Positions 1-10,836 of a stretch of 64,000 nucleotides of DNA are shown in pieces. Numbering within the stretch: the stretch's first letter is position 1; each line of letters begins with the position of its first letter. Source of the stretch: Rhizoclosmatium globosum (lineage: Eukaryota > Chytridiomycota > Chytridiomycetes > Chytridiales > Chytriomycetaceae); assembly GCA_002104985.1 (NCBI GenBank), contig MCGO01000014.1, positions 434,001 through 498,000 of the forward strand. Direction: 5' to 3'. Below the pieces are notes generated by a model. It saw nothing but the letters and a program-made list of their open reading frames with translations. It was not told the origin of the DNA and searched no databases. A program made the translations under genes and the position numbers.

Positions 1-778
1 ATTTGTTTATTAATACGTTTTAATGGTGTGAATATTTGGGCAGAGTGTAGAATGTGCTGGAAGGTTGTGGAGAACCCAACTTCAGTCTGAAAAAGATAAG
101 TATTTCTGGAGTTGATCCAGACTGTGCTTAATAAATCGACAAATTAATATTGTTTTATTACCATCACAAAGTATGAGGTCCCCCTGGATTAAACTTAGGT
201 CAGGCTTGTGGTTTGAGTCTTGGATTGAACACCACTTGCCTGCGACTCGGGAACGGCTGAAGCGAAATGCACAAAACTTTAGGAAACAATTAATAAAACT
301 AATATCAATATCTCTTTAGATTATCGAAACGATCGAAGAAAGAATAATGGAGCTGCGCCGAAGCCCACAACTCGAACCCAACATGCGCAACTCGGGACCC
401 TGGCGTTATCGGAAAAAACAGCTCTAGGCTGCCTTCATATTTTAGTCTTTCATCAGTTAATAAAATTTGAGGAGTTCGAGGATTGAGGGAGGAGATAGGT
501 TTTTGAAGGTTTTGATTTGAATTCAGGCCACGACCGCGGCCACAGCGCCACAACCTCCACTCCACTTCTATTCTACATTATTTCAACAGTTTTATTTTAT
601 TTATTATGTTTAATGTGGTTAACTTGGCCAGATCTTGAGCCTGGTTTTGCCCTCGGACCAAACATTAAGTGAGTGCCAAGCCAAAAAAAACACCAGAACT
701 TCCCACGGTTGAGGTTCTGCCAAAAGGTTCGACCGATCCAAACAGTTGTTTCTGCATCAGTTTTCACAACTGGTTGCA
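1..778. repeat. Left copy of a ~778 bp direct repeat
   Basis: The first 778 bases recur at 4423-5200 in the same orientation, offset 4422, with almost no differences by eye (one is T versus C at 164/4586). The copy may extend past the left edge of the window. Both copies contain the same 86-codon and ~60-codon minus-strand open frames, which match no family I know and look incidental. No reverse transcriptase, protease or integrase motif lies between the copies, so an LTR reading is not supported. Near identity suggests a recent duplication or a young mobile unit. Confidence 0.9.
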
Positions 779-1566
779 GCATCTTTGATTAGGAAGTGTT
801 GGATGCTGTGATTTGCTCAAGAAAAAAGAATCAGCATTTTGGCTGATGCTTTGCTGATGCTTTTCTGATGTCTCTCGAACTATAGCCAATACTCCAAATG
901 GGTTCTCGTTTTGCAGTTACATTAATACAGTGTGCATCTTTGATTCGGAAGTGTTGGATACAGTGTTCAGCTCAATGAAAAAGCATCAGCAATTTGGCTG
1001 ATGCTTTGCTGATGCTTTTCTGATGTCTCTCAAACCATAGCCAATACTCCAAATGGGTTCTCGTTTTGCAGTTACATTAATACAGTGTGCATCTTTGATT
1101 AGGAAGTGTTGGATACAGTGTTCAGCTCAATGAAAAAGCATCAGCAATTTGGCTGATGCTTTGCTGATGCTTTTCTGATGTCTCTCGAACCATAGCCAAT
1201 ACTCCAAATGGGTTCTCGTTTTGCAGTTACATTAATACAGTGTGCATCTTTGATTAGGAAGTGTTGGATACAGTGTTCAGCTCAATGAAAAAGCATCAGC
1301 AATTTGGCTGATGCTTTGCTGATGCTTTTCTGATGTCTCTCAAACCATAGCCAATACTCCAAATGGGTTCTTGTTACACAGTTACATTAATACAGTGTGC
1401 ATCTTTGATTAGGAAGTGTTGGATGCTGTGATTTGCTCAAGAAAAAAGAATCAGCATTTTGGCTGATGCTTTGCTGATGCTTTTCTGATGTCTCTCGAAC
1501 TATAGCCAATACTCCAAATGGGTTCTCGTTTTGCAGTTACATTAATACAGTGTGCATCTTTGATTA
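779..1566. repeat. Tandem array of ~155 bp hairpin-bearing units
   Basis: Five complete units begin at 779, 934, 1089, 1244 and 1399, each starting GCATCTTTGATT; a sixth begins at 1554 and is cut by a transposon at 1566. Each unit holds an inverted motif (GCATCAGC, short spacer, GCTGATGC) followed by another GCTGATGC, so each can form a hairpin. Units differ by few substitutions; those at 779 and 1399 share a variant (GATGCTGTGATTTGCTCAAG). No coding function is seen. Confidence 0.9.
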
Positions 1567-1683
1567 GCCCTCCCCAGATATTCGAGGTTTGGGAGGAATC
1601 ACAGCTGAATCCTCCCAATCCTCCCAATCCCCGGATTGGTGCGTTTTCCCCCAGATAATAAATGTGAATCCTCGTGAATCGCG

Positions 1684-1845
1684 GAGGACAATGAGCATGA
1701 TGAGGATTTAATTTTGCAACTCAATCCAATCTTTGACTTGGATGTAATACAATTCTGTGCAGAGTATAGTCAACAGTCCGGTCGAAACATACCTCCAAAC
1801 CAGAGGTTGCGAGAAGCCGTTGCTGAATACTTGATTCAAAAATAA
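1684..1845 (+). pseudogene. Transposase C-terminal remnant (PIF/Harbinger)
   Basis: This frame translates to a short piece containing NPIFDLDV and LREAVAEYLIQK, ending in TAA at 1843-1845. The last codons of the transposase at 21936-23284 read YPIFDLDV ... MREAFAEFLM at the same relative place, next to a convergent Myb-like gene. The upstream catalytic part is missing, so this is an inactive remnant and the element would depend on a transposase from elsewhere. Confidence 0.75.
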
Positions 1846-1890
1846 GGATCAATAAACACCCTTATTTGTCTTTTCAATCAAGTTAAGTAA

Positions 1891-2995
1891 TCATTTGTCT
1901 CCACCAGCACCGCCACCTCCTCCAACAACACGAAGGTATGCCATAAACTGAGCACGTTTCTCCTCCGCCTTCTCCAAATCTTGATTTCTCTTTGCCTCTT
2001 GGTTTTTGATTTGCTGCTCATGTTGCTCAATTGCCTGCTGGTTTTGTGTGCGTGTCATTTCAAGCAACTCCGTTTGAATCCTGTTTGATTCCTTCATCAC
2101 TTCAATCTGCTGCTCTTGAAACTCAGTCATTCCATCACACGGCGCCTTCTTCTTGTTGGGCTTTGGGGTTCTCGTTGCACCATCAGCATTTCCAGACTTG
2201 CGAATGCCTTCCAATGCTTCTGCTGCATCATTTTGGCGCTTACGCTTATTCTCCTCCTTTTTTGCAGCTCCTTTGTCCAACTTCTCACCCCTTGGAGCCA
2301 GCACTGCCGTAAGCTTGGGCACAACCACCACATCCAAGTCTCTTCCTTGCCATCATCATTGCATTCCAGCACGTTATTTGTACTTGAAGTCGAAACAAGA
2401 TCCTGAATGGCCTTTGTGATTGGCGTGACAGATGATTCTTTCACCACACTCACGCAAACAGGACTGGCAGGGGACTCTTGGCGGACCTTAAGCCCAGGAG
2501 AAATTGTGTTTCGAGATTGATAGAATCCCTTGGCGGCAGCAGAAAGGCCTAAGATGGACATAACCTTTTCAAAATGGTCTGGTTCGTCATCTGGTTCTGT
2601 CCCTGTCCCAGTTACTCCACGCAAATCATCTGCATGACTTGAAGTAGACGACTTCAACGCTTTCCATTTGTTCCTGCATGTATCGCCAGTCATGCCAACC
2701 AGATCTTGGTGGTGAACGTCAATTCCAAGGATGTAAGCAACCTGTTGAATGGTCAGCTTGATGAGCAAGTCATAGAAAATACCCGAGGTGGAACTCCGGC
2801 CCAATACTCTTTTGTGACCGAGACATTCTTGGAATGCACCCTGTCCCAATCTTCTTGAACAACATCGAGGAGTGCATCTGCGATTTCATCATCCCAAATA
2901 TAAGCCGGCTTTCTTGCCTTCTTGTCAACAGGGACAGCAGAAGTATTGGCTGGCACAGGCGTCTTGCGGGTGCGCATTTTGGGCTCTGCGGGCAT
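1891..2995 (-). pseudogene. Myb/SANT-like second gene of the element, frameshifted
   Basis: Read on the minus strand from the ATG at 2995, the product begins MPAEPKMRTRKTP and contains a WDDEIADALLDVV-like trihelix/SANT segment. The frame then changes near 2750 (continuing as FYDLLIKLTIQ ... MTGDTCRNKWKAL) and again near 2340 (into a Lys/Glu-rich coiled coil ending GGGGGAGGDK). The layout matches the intact homologue at 23369-24670: a DNA-binding head with TGE/DxCxxKWxAL, a basic middle with KRKR-type signals, and a coiled-coil tail starting MTEFQ/MSEFQ. Two frame changes without plausible introns make it a probable pseudogene. In PIF/Harbinger elements this second protein helps the transposase bind DNA. 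Confidence 0.65.
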
Positions 2996-3314
2996 GACGT
3001 TCGTTCCTTCTTTTCGGCCTTTGCAAAAAAAAAGAAAGCAAGTAGAAGGTGGAAATTATGTCTGATTTTTCACTCTTTTTATGTTGACGATCCTGGCTGC
3101 CAATCTTGTGTCTGTCAATCTTGTCTGCCAATCTCGCGTCACTCCCATCTCCAACCAATCCTCCAGATTTGTCTCTGGACAGTGATTTGCGATTCCCTTC
3201 AAAACTCCAATCCTCTTTGACCCCGAATCCGGCCCCAATCCAGCACCTAACGCATTCACAAATCAGGTCAGCCCAATCCTGTCAAAAAAGTCGAATATCT
3301 GGGGACCACTATTA

Positions 3315-3445
3315 GGAAGTGTTGGATGCTGTGATTTGCTCAAGGAAAAAGCATCAGCATTTTGGCTGATGCTTTGCTGACGCTATTACGCCTCTCGAAC
3401 CATAGCCAATACTCCAAATTTGTTCTTGTTTTGCAGTTACAGTAA
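3315..3445. repeat. Remaining part of the interrupted ~155 bp repeat unit
   Basis: After the TTA at 3312-3314 the sequence resumes GGAAGTGTTGGATGCTG, exactly where the unit at 1554 stopped, and carries the GCATCAGC/GCTGATGC hairpin and the ATAGCCAATACTCC block. It is more diverged than the main array (CTGACGCTATTACG instead of CTGATGCTTTTCTGATG). Confidence 0.8.
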
Positions 3446-4422
3446 CATGCAGTTCTTTAAAGTTTTGGCATTGATTGGAGAATTTTGGATAATAGGGAAT
3501 GAATTGTTTTCATTTACTTTCTTGGTGTTTATGTTCTTGTGTATGTTGTTATTAAAATCTTGATGTTGTAGGTCATATCTCCTTTTAATAATTCTATGTA
3601 TGAGTTCTTCTTTTCCCTCTCTTCCAGGCTTCTATGGGATGCGCCGTTTTTTTTTGATCTGGAAGTTTCAGAGAATGTCTGCATTTGTTCTTGTGTCTAT
3701 TTGAATTCACAGTTGTTCTCAAATCTTAAAGGAATATTACTATGAACATGTTCAATTTCTGTTCTTCTGCATATTTTTGTTTCTTTGTTTCCTCCCACTG
3801 TTTCTCATTCCAATGTCTTTCCCATGTGAATGTGATCACGGCTTGTTCCTCGGCTACTCATCTCCTTTGACATAGCCATTTTAGGCTCTCGGTGGAGTGT
3901 CAACCTTTCATATTCTACAGATACTTCCATCTAAAAACTAAGACAACAGGGATGAGAGTCAATCCCCAGCAATGTGACTGCAACCTTCTCATTTTTGCCC
4001 TCTGTTCTCCTCTTCCACTTGGTTGCCTACTTGACTGTTTGCCATTTTTTCCACTCTCATCATCTTGGCTCTCTATCCTTCTCCTTCCAGACCCTCAAGC
4101 TCTGATATACCTTTTTGTCTTTTGCTTACATTCATCTTCGGATACCACAGATGGGAATTACAAGTTTGGATAAGAGTTACAAGGGACTAATGCTAGATTT
4201 TATTATTGGTCAATTGCCAATAATTTATTTTATGATTTGCTTCTCACGACTCATAGAAGAACGGAAACCCCAGCTAAAGCTGGGGCGTGATCCTGGCTGG
4301 GTTCCTTTAGAAAGAAGTTGTTTATTAACAGCTAAAAAAGGGAGCACGTTATCCTTTGGAGATGTTGCAGTAGTTTCTCTCAAAAGGGGCAGGGTCTCCT
4401 TTTTTGCTAAACAATAGAAAAT
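3446..4422. other. AT-rich non-coding stretch
   Basis: No gene is supported here. Open frames are short, with no recognisable product and no splice-consistent extension. The last 160 bases hold a perfect hairpin, described separately, and run directly into the second direct-repeat copy. Confidence 0.6.
4268..4285. repeat. Perfect 8 bp hairpin inside a dispersed repeat
   Basis: CCCCAGCT-AA-AGCTGGGG is a perfect inverted repeat followed by GCGTGATCCTGGCTGGG. A diverged copy with the same downstream GGGGCGTGAT(G/C)CTGGCT block lies at 30976-31010, so it belongs to a dispersed repeat family, possibly the end of a mobile element. Confidence 0.6.
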
Positions 4423-5200
4423 ATTTGTTTATTAATACGTTTTAATGGTGTGAATATTTGGGCAGAGTGTAGAATGTGCTGGAAGGTTGTGGAGAACCCA
4501 ACTTCAGTCTGAAAAAGATAAGTATTTCTGGAGTTGATCCAGACCGTGCTTAATAAATCGACAAATTAATATTGTTTTATTACCATCACAAAGTATGAGG
4601 TCCCCCTGGATTAAACTTAGGTCAGGCTTGTGGTTTGAGTCTTGGATTGAACACCACTTGCCTGCGACTCGGGAACGGCTGAAGCGAAATGCACAAAACT
4701 TTAGGAAACAATTAATAAAACTAATATCAATATCTCTTTAGATTATCGAAACGATCGAAGAAAGAATAATGGAGCTGCGCCGAAGCCCACAACTCGAACC
4801 CAACATGCGCAACTCGGGACCCTGGCGTTATCGGAAAAAACAGCTCTAGGCTGCCTTCATATTTTAGTCTTTCATCAGTTAATAAAATTTGAGGAGTTCG
4901 AGGATTGAGGGAGGAGATAGGTTTTTGAAGGTTTTGATTTGAATTCAGGCCACGACCGCGGCCACAGCGCCACAACCTCCACTCCACTTCTATTCTACAT
5001 TATTTCAACAGTTTTATTTTATTTATTATGTTTAATGTGGTTAACTTGGCCAGATCTTGAGCCTGGTTTTGCCCTCGGACCAAACATTAAGTGAGTGCCA
5101 AGCCAAAAAAAACACCAGAACTTCCCACGGTTGAGGTTCTGCCAAAAGGTTCGACCGATCCAAACAGTTGTTTCTGCATCAGTTTTCACAACTGGTTGCA
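4423..5200. repeat. Right copy of the ~778 bp direct repeat
   Basis: This matches 1-778 nearly base for base and ends at the same ACTGGTTGCA, after which the copies diverge completely: tandem units after the left copy, unique AT-rich DNA after the right one. That fixes the shared right boundary. No coding function is seen. Confidence 0.9.
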
Positions 5201-5756
5201 TTTCTAACCAGTCAAACTATTGAGGTCACAAAGCCTATCTGATTGTCCAGGGTAATTATACAATTCTGTTAATATACGCTATGCTTTGAAGTTCTGAGAT
5301 ACTTGCAGCTCTCTTAGATCTAATTGATAGGTTATAGCTCAAAAGTATCAAAAGAGCAAGAAGAATCTGACCAGTGGAACTGAGTGATTTTGCAAATGGT
5401 TTATTTCTTATAATTACATATACATGTTTTGGAAATAAAACACCTCTGTGTTGTCCCATTCTCAATGCGTGAAAAATCTGGCACAAGCATTACTTCACTA
5501 GTTTTTCATGCAAGTTTTATCAAAAAAGGAAATGATGGTAGAATTTCAAGGCAATGGATCATGCTTTTAGGCGTTAAGGAAAGATTTGAATGTTGTCCCT
5601 AAAGTCAACTCAAGCTCAATACTAACTTTTTTTACAAAAACTAGGTACCTTAAAATTCTCAAAAACGCCATCAATCAGCTTTCTGGTTTTATTTTGTTGT
5701 ATTTACAGTGTGAGACAGAGAACTTATTTGACATCAATGGAAAAAGGATTCCATTA
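5201..5756. other. Intergenic AT-rich DNA, nothing recognised
   Basis: Short open frames on both strands match nothing I recognise and have no supporting splice sites. The TTA at 5754-5756 is the left target duplication of the next element. Confidence 0.5.
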
Positions 5757-6419
5757 GCTGGTGGCAGATATTGCTGGATTCGAAGGATTCACTCCGAATC
5801 CTCCGAATCTTTTCAAATCCGACGAAACCTGCGTTTTGAGCAGATATTCAACGCCGAATCCTTCCAGGATTTTGAAATCCTGCAAATCCAAGGTTTTGGG
5901 CAGATATTCAGACACGAACCCTGCTAATCCAACAAATCCTCCAGCGTTTCTGAATCCGATTCCAATCCACCTGAATCCTTTCCATTTTGGGTGTAAAAAC
6001 TGAAACCAGGGGTTGAGCACGATTCGAAGGATTCAAAAGCAAGATTCGGGTCTGAAACAAACAAAATCAGAACTTTCATTTTGTTTACTTCTGAAATAAA
6101 AATCCTTCCAAACTTTCTTCTTCACTTCCTCTTCAATAGCGACTGCAAATCAAGTGATTCTGAAAATAATATCCCAAACTTTTCTTGGCTACCTATTAAT
6201 CCACGGGTCTCCTACCTTGAATTGTTTCAACAGATTATTTTTGGCAACGCTAACGGTTGCGGCAGGTTTTGGTACCAACTTGTTGGAGGAGACCAAACCT
6301 TGAAGTCCAGCTTGAAATTGACGAACCCAACCCCAACCCTTGCAGGATTTGATCTCAAACAGAATTGGCTGGACCGAATATCAAATCCTGCAAATCCTGT
6401 GAATATCTGCCGACCACTA
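5757..6419. mobile_element. Short non-autonomous PIF/Harbinger-like element (MITE type)
   Basis: This ~663 bp unit is flanked by TTA on both sides (5754-5756 and 6420-6422). Its ends are inverted: left ...TGGTGGCAGATATT, right complement ...TGGTCGGCAGATATT. The GGCAGATATT core also occurs at the ends of the 21671-24769 element, and sub-terminal copies of GCAGATATTC lie near 5841 and 5899. There is no transposase. It would be mobilised in trans by a related PIF/Harbinger transposase. Confidence 0.75.
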
Positions 6420-6779
6420 TTAGGAACAAGTGGAATAGGAAGTTTGAGGCTGGTTCTCTTCTCCCGCATATTTGTGATATTTTTATATTTCAAATAAAAG
6501 ATATTATATTAATATATCAATTTGCAACTGTTTGGTTGGTTAAGAAGTGCTGGCTTTTGCAAGGAAAAACGGCTGGAAAAACGGGGCTTGTCAGTTTTTG
6601 CCTCGGATCTCACTGTTCTTCCCCTTAATTATTTATTGTGTTAAGCAACATGTTTTAGTTTCTGCCCTGATTCTAATAGTGTTTGTTTTTCATTGTGCCA
6701 ATAAACACTTTTTTCATGCATATACAATCTTAAAGCTTCTTTAATCACAGTTGTATATTCAGAAAAAGTGAACCAAATG

Positions 6780-8125
6780 CTAACGTGGGGACACTGCGTC
6801 TTGGAAATCTTTGTATTCACAGCTTTGATAAATTCCAAGAAGTTCTCCAGCCGTTGGAGGAAAGAGTGCAGAGAAGTGTGCTTCATCCAATTCAATCTGA
6901 GGCTCTATCAAAACATTTAGTGATTCATAAATTCTGAACTATTTATCTTACGTTTTGATAAAAACATAAGCGCCAACAACAACAAAGAAGTGCTGGTGTG
7001 TCTATTTGCCGCCTTCATTGAGAGAAACAATTGCGCTAGGCTATCCGTGATACCATCTTTGGTTAAAAGTGAATGGAATGAACTAGTAAAGGCTTCTTCG
7101 AAGATCTCGGCTGCCCTAGGATGCTTGCTAAATTTCTTCAGGCTGTAACAAACTGTTCCCGAACTACGCGAAACCACTGCAAGTAGTCGTGTAATTAATA
7201 AGCGCACAGGTTTGGTGAGGTCAAAAGTTTTGATCCACCAAGCAACAACAGCAACTGTAGCGGAGGGACGAAACTGGCACGGAGCCATAGCAGTCCAAAA
7301 CTGGTTCACGGCAACAACCCAATGCGGGTTAAGCTTGAAGATGCAAAGTTCCAAATGCAGCGCGTCGCACATTACAGCCACAGCAGGATCATCACAGCCA
7401 GCGTGAGCTAGGATGGCTTTCACATCCGCGTAGTCATTGTTTGATAGGATTGGACCACAAGAGAGTCGCTTTAGAATAGCATCCAACCGGCGGGAGTCAA
7501 ACGAGATTGTAAGAGTTTCGACTGCCAGAGCAAACACGTGGGACGTGTTTCGTGATGATTGGCTCATAACAATGGTTTCAGCACGCAGAGAGATTGTTTT
7601 TTGTGTTTCTGGCAGTACTTGGAATAACTCCTTTGAAGGAATATTGGATGTTTCGGTGATGTTGGAGAGAGTTTGATAGGTGGAAACAAGGTCGGAGGGA
7701 ATATCAGGGATTAAAGATGGGTTTAATGACAAGGCAAGATGGCGATTCAAGACTTCTTGCGTTCCAAGTTCAAACATAATCAGATTCAATAACACGTCGA
7801 GAGTACAGTGTTTTGAGTTACTGCGCACTGTGAAAGGATACTGAGTAGTGTTAATGTCACCAATGATTCGTTTCGAAACGTGTGGCCAATCCTTACTACC
7901 GAGGAGCTCCTTGCCAATCTGAGTCGCGAAGAATGGACCGAGAGGAATGCTTTGTTCGGGGTCAAACCCTGCACTGCGTACTAACTGACAGAGGGGCTGG
8001 CGCCTCAGTGCAATGGAGGCTTCAGCAGCAAGGTCAGTGAAGATTCCTTCATGGACGACCGCGGCGGCCATTGTTAAAAGTTTGACAGGTGTGTTTTGAT
8101 TTTTCCACTTCTTTTGTCCAAACAT
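6780..8125 (-). CDS. Uncharacterised alpha-helical protein, 432 aa
   Basis: Two exons (8125-6952, 6904-6780) join across a 47-base intron (donor GTAAGA, acceptor TAG), giving 433 codons in frame and ending DFQDAVSPR. The start is the ATG at 8125; a second Met (MAAAVVHEG) 18 codons in is an alternative. The product is mostly helical and Leu-rich, with no signal peptide, membrane span or motif I recognise. I cannot name a family, and no function is proposed. It lies tail-first behind the RecQ gene on the same strand, 108 bases away. The clean frame and intron support a real gene. Confidence 0.75.
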
Positions 8126-8233
8126 TTCTGGCGCGTTTCCTTTGTATTAGTAAAAAAATGCGGATATGAAAGCGGTTCAAAGATTGTTATTGCAACAGAA
8201 AAACAGACGAAGAAGGAGAAGACAAAATAACCA

Positions 8234-10809
8234 TCAACGACGCTTTTTGAATGGCAGCAAAGCCGCTACAGCACTTCCAGCACTGCGTTTTGTCCCCGTC
8301 ACACTTATACCTCTTGTTTTCGCAAGATTCTGGATTTCATCCAATACAGATTGAAACTCCTTCAATGAATTGCCTTCCAAGACACCGTAAAGCGCATGAC
8401 TCTTGAGTTTTGCCTTTGTCACAAGAGGAGAGGACATGGCAAACAAAAACCGCACTCCACACCTATACTCGTCGCTGGAAAATACATCCACATGCGGAGA
8501 ATCAAACATCAAGTCTAAGCACCGTTGGTAAACTTCCGTAAAACCAAGTGGACTTTCGCTGTTTGAGAGCGAGGATGGAGCCATTTTCATCCCAGTTCCA
8601 GAAACACACTGCTGGCATGTTCCACACGTCATATCATCCACTTTTTCTCCAAAGTATTGACACAAACGACGAGAGACACATCCTTCACTCTCAAACAAAT
8701 CAATCACGTGTTGCAGCCTTCCAAGCTCATCTTGCTCCCTCTTCACTTGTCTCTGAAATACACTCTCACACAATGACTCCCAATCTTCAGGAACACGCGT
8801 AATACGATAACGGTGGTAGATCTTCTCTCGTTTCACTTGCCCAATCTGTTTTGCATAGCCCCCATAGACAGCAAGGTGACAAAAGATGATGTTTACAGTC
8901 ATTGGTCGCATATCCAAAGAATGTGTCAAATTGTAGTGATTCAACTCAACGACGTCTCCGACTCGTCGTAGCAAACCAGACTTTGCATCTTCCATGAACA
9001 TTTCATCCAAGAGTTTCTTGATGGTTGTGAGGCTTGGCGTATCGCCTGTTGCAAACGATTTCAACACTGGTAAATCATCGGCACATAGAATGGTGCGACA
9101 CACAGAGGGAAGTCCATCGCGTCCAGCACGTCCAATCTCTTGCGCAAAACCTTCCACACTCTTGGCCATGGTAATGTGGTAAATGAAGCGCACGTCTGGT
9201 TTGTCGATTCCCATTCCAAAGGCAATGGTAGCACAAACTATCTTGATTTCATCTGAGGAGCGGTCCATGAACCAGTTTTGTACTTCCAAGCGATCAATAT
9301 CCTTCATTCCTGCATGATATGCTTTGGCTCAGTAACCTCTTGACTTTAGGAATGCAGCCAAGTCCGTGCTCTCACGTTGTAAAGTACAATAGGCGATTCC
9401 AGAACCGCGATATGGACTTCCCACAGCCAAATCTCGCTCCAATAGGTCCAAGACTTTTTGGTTCTTTCCAGAAGCGTTGGAGGTTTCACACTGAATGTGC
9501 AGGTTTGAACGGTGGAATTTGGAACGAAAAAGATTCTTTTGACGAATATCAAATGCCGTGATAATGTCCTGGGCACACTTCGGTGTCGCCGTTGCCGTTG
9601 TGCAGAGGAATTGTCCAATATTCATGGATTTTGCAATTGTTGTAAGGAGAAGATAATCAGGACGAAAAGAATGACCCCATTCAGAGATACAGTCTATTAT
9701 GTGAAGAGCTTTAAATTGCAATGAGTAGTTGCAAAGAAACTTACGAGCTTCATCGATCACAAGCATATCGATTTTGACAGACGATATTCTGTTCACAAAG
9801 GATTCTTTCTGTAGCCGCTCAGGGGCAATGTAAAGTATCTTGATCTGACCACTGTCAATTTTTCTGAACAGGTCCTGTTCTTCGTCTGATGATGCAACTT
9901 TAGTTATGGACATAAGAGGTCAACAATTAATACCTATGGTAAGAGTTGAATTGAAGAACGCGGCCTTAACACCCTTCCCTCTCAAAAAGTCCACTTGATC
10001 TTTCATAAGCGCAATTAAAGGACAAATAATGACTGTGAACCCAAGCGCCAAAGCTGGTAGTTGGTAGCAAAGAGATTTCCCCGCTCCAGTTGGGAATACC
10101 GCACAGGCAGATTCACCGCGTAATACTGCTTTCATGACCGGCAATTGACCTTCACGCAACGAAGAAAAGCCAAACACGTTTTTCAACAGAGCATGGATTT
10201 TAGCTTCAAGCGCCTCCTCGTTTTTTGGGTCCAAAGGATGATCAACGACATCTTCGGTAGGTTTTGGGGCAAGTGGTGGATCGTCGATTCCAAAGTCGTC
10301 CTCGTTCGTTTGCGAGGCCATTTCGAGTAAGGCTTCAATTGATGCCTGGATGTCCTTTGCCTTGAACGAGAGGCCAAACTCCTTCGGATCTAGTTTGAAT
10401 AGGCGTTAGTACAGATGCTCAGCGTGGGACGGCTACGACGGTTCGCACCTGTTGAGTTCATGATCTCGTTGAATGAAGTGCGAATGACGTCACCGCTGTA
10501 CGCCTTCGAAAGCTTTCTTGCACGCAGAAGTTCTTGCGCGAGAGTCTGCCACGCATTTCGATCGGTGGGAAGACGTTGCTCGGCGGCGGCAATCAGATTC
10601 TTCTTCTCGATGGAGCTGAGCATTAAGCTGGTGACAAGGTTTTCGGACAACTCTTCCAGGACCGAAATCCCACTATTCTCTAAAAATACAGCCAAGTCTA
10701 GTTGGGATATATTCAATACAGATTCTTGTTCTAAAAGAAAGTACTTGGCCCGTCAACTTGACTTTATTCAAGCAAAGAATTACAGAGTACCAATGCACGC
10801 TAAATTCAT
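8234..10809 (-). CDS. RecQ-family ATP-dependent 3'-5' DNA helicase (in-frame TGA)
   Basis: Five exons (10809-10791, 10730-10449, 10389-9934, 9897-9745, 9693-8234) give 790 codons. Residues 1-150 form a helical N-terminal extension. The helicase core shows [10 protein letters not shown], Walker A PTGAGKS (~201-206), DEAH restored by splicing (~301-304, then [13 protein letters not shown]), [18 protein letters not shown], the arginine-finger motif [10 protein letters not shown] (~490) and zinc-binding Cys (CGTCQQC, ~665). This architecture fits RECQL-type enzymes, which unwind DNA in repair and recombination in the nucleus. Codon 425 is TGA (9329-9331), between SRGY and [10 protein letters not shown], where homologues have a sense codon; no intron can remove it. 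It is a nonsense mutation, an assembly error or readthrough. The 36-base intron at 9898-9933 is unusually short. The first tiny exon is the least certain part. Confidence 0.85.
9329..9331 (-). other. In-frame TGA inside the RecQ helicase core
   Basis: The minus-strand reading is ...CTA AAG TCA AGA GGT TAC TGA GCC AAA... with homology continuing unbroken on both sides (FLKSRGY / [13 protein letters not shown]). TCA or another single-base neighbour would restore a sense codon. Confidence 0.85.
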
Positions 10810-10836
10810 AAGTAAATCCCCCGTATCAGCAAAAAA

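Larger units (their letters stand above)
1567..3311. mobile_element. Decayed non-autonomous PIF/Harbinger-type element
   Basis: The element sits inside a ~155 bp repeat unit, which continues on the other side at 3315. Both flanks carry TTA (1564-1566 and 3312-3314), the 3 bp target duplication expected for PIF/Harbinger. The ends share an inverted CCCCAGATATTCGA core. Inside are a plus-strand remnant of the transposase C-terminus and a convergent minus-strand Myb/SANT-like second gene, the same order as in the fuller element at 21671-24769. Most of the transposase has been deleted. Confidence 0.8.

Noticed and set aside
305..565. 86-codon minus-strand frame repeated at 4727-4987
   Set aside because: It is identical only because it lies in the direct repeat; there is no recognisable product or coding signature.
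779..1566. CRISPR-like array
   Set aside because: Units are contiguous ~155 bp repeats without unique spacers and the genome is eukaryotic.
1..5200. LTR retrotransposon bounded by the 778 bp repeats
   Set aside because: No protease, reverse transcriptase, RNase H or integrase motif lies between the copies; the interior is a tandem array, a DNA transposon remnant and unique DNA.
9307..9340. Intron removing the TGA in the RecQ gene
   Set aside because: Conserved RecQ sequence is continuous across the TGA (SRGY*AKAYHAG), leaving no room for an intron, and no suitable GT-AG pair exists.
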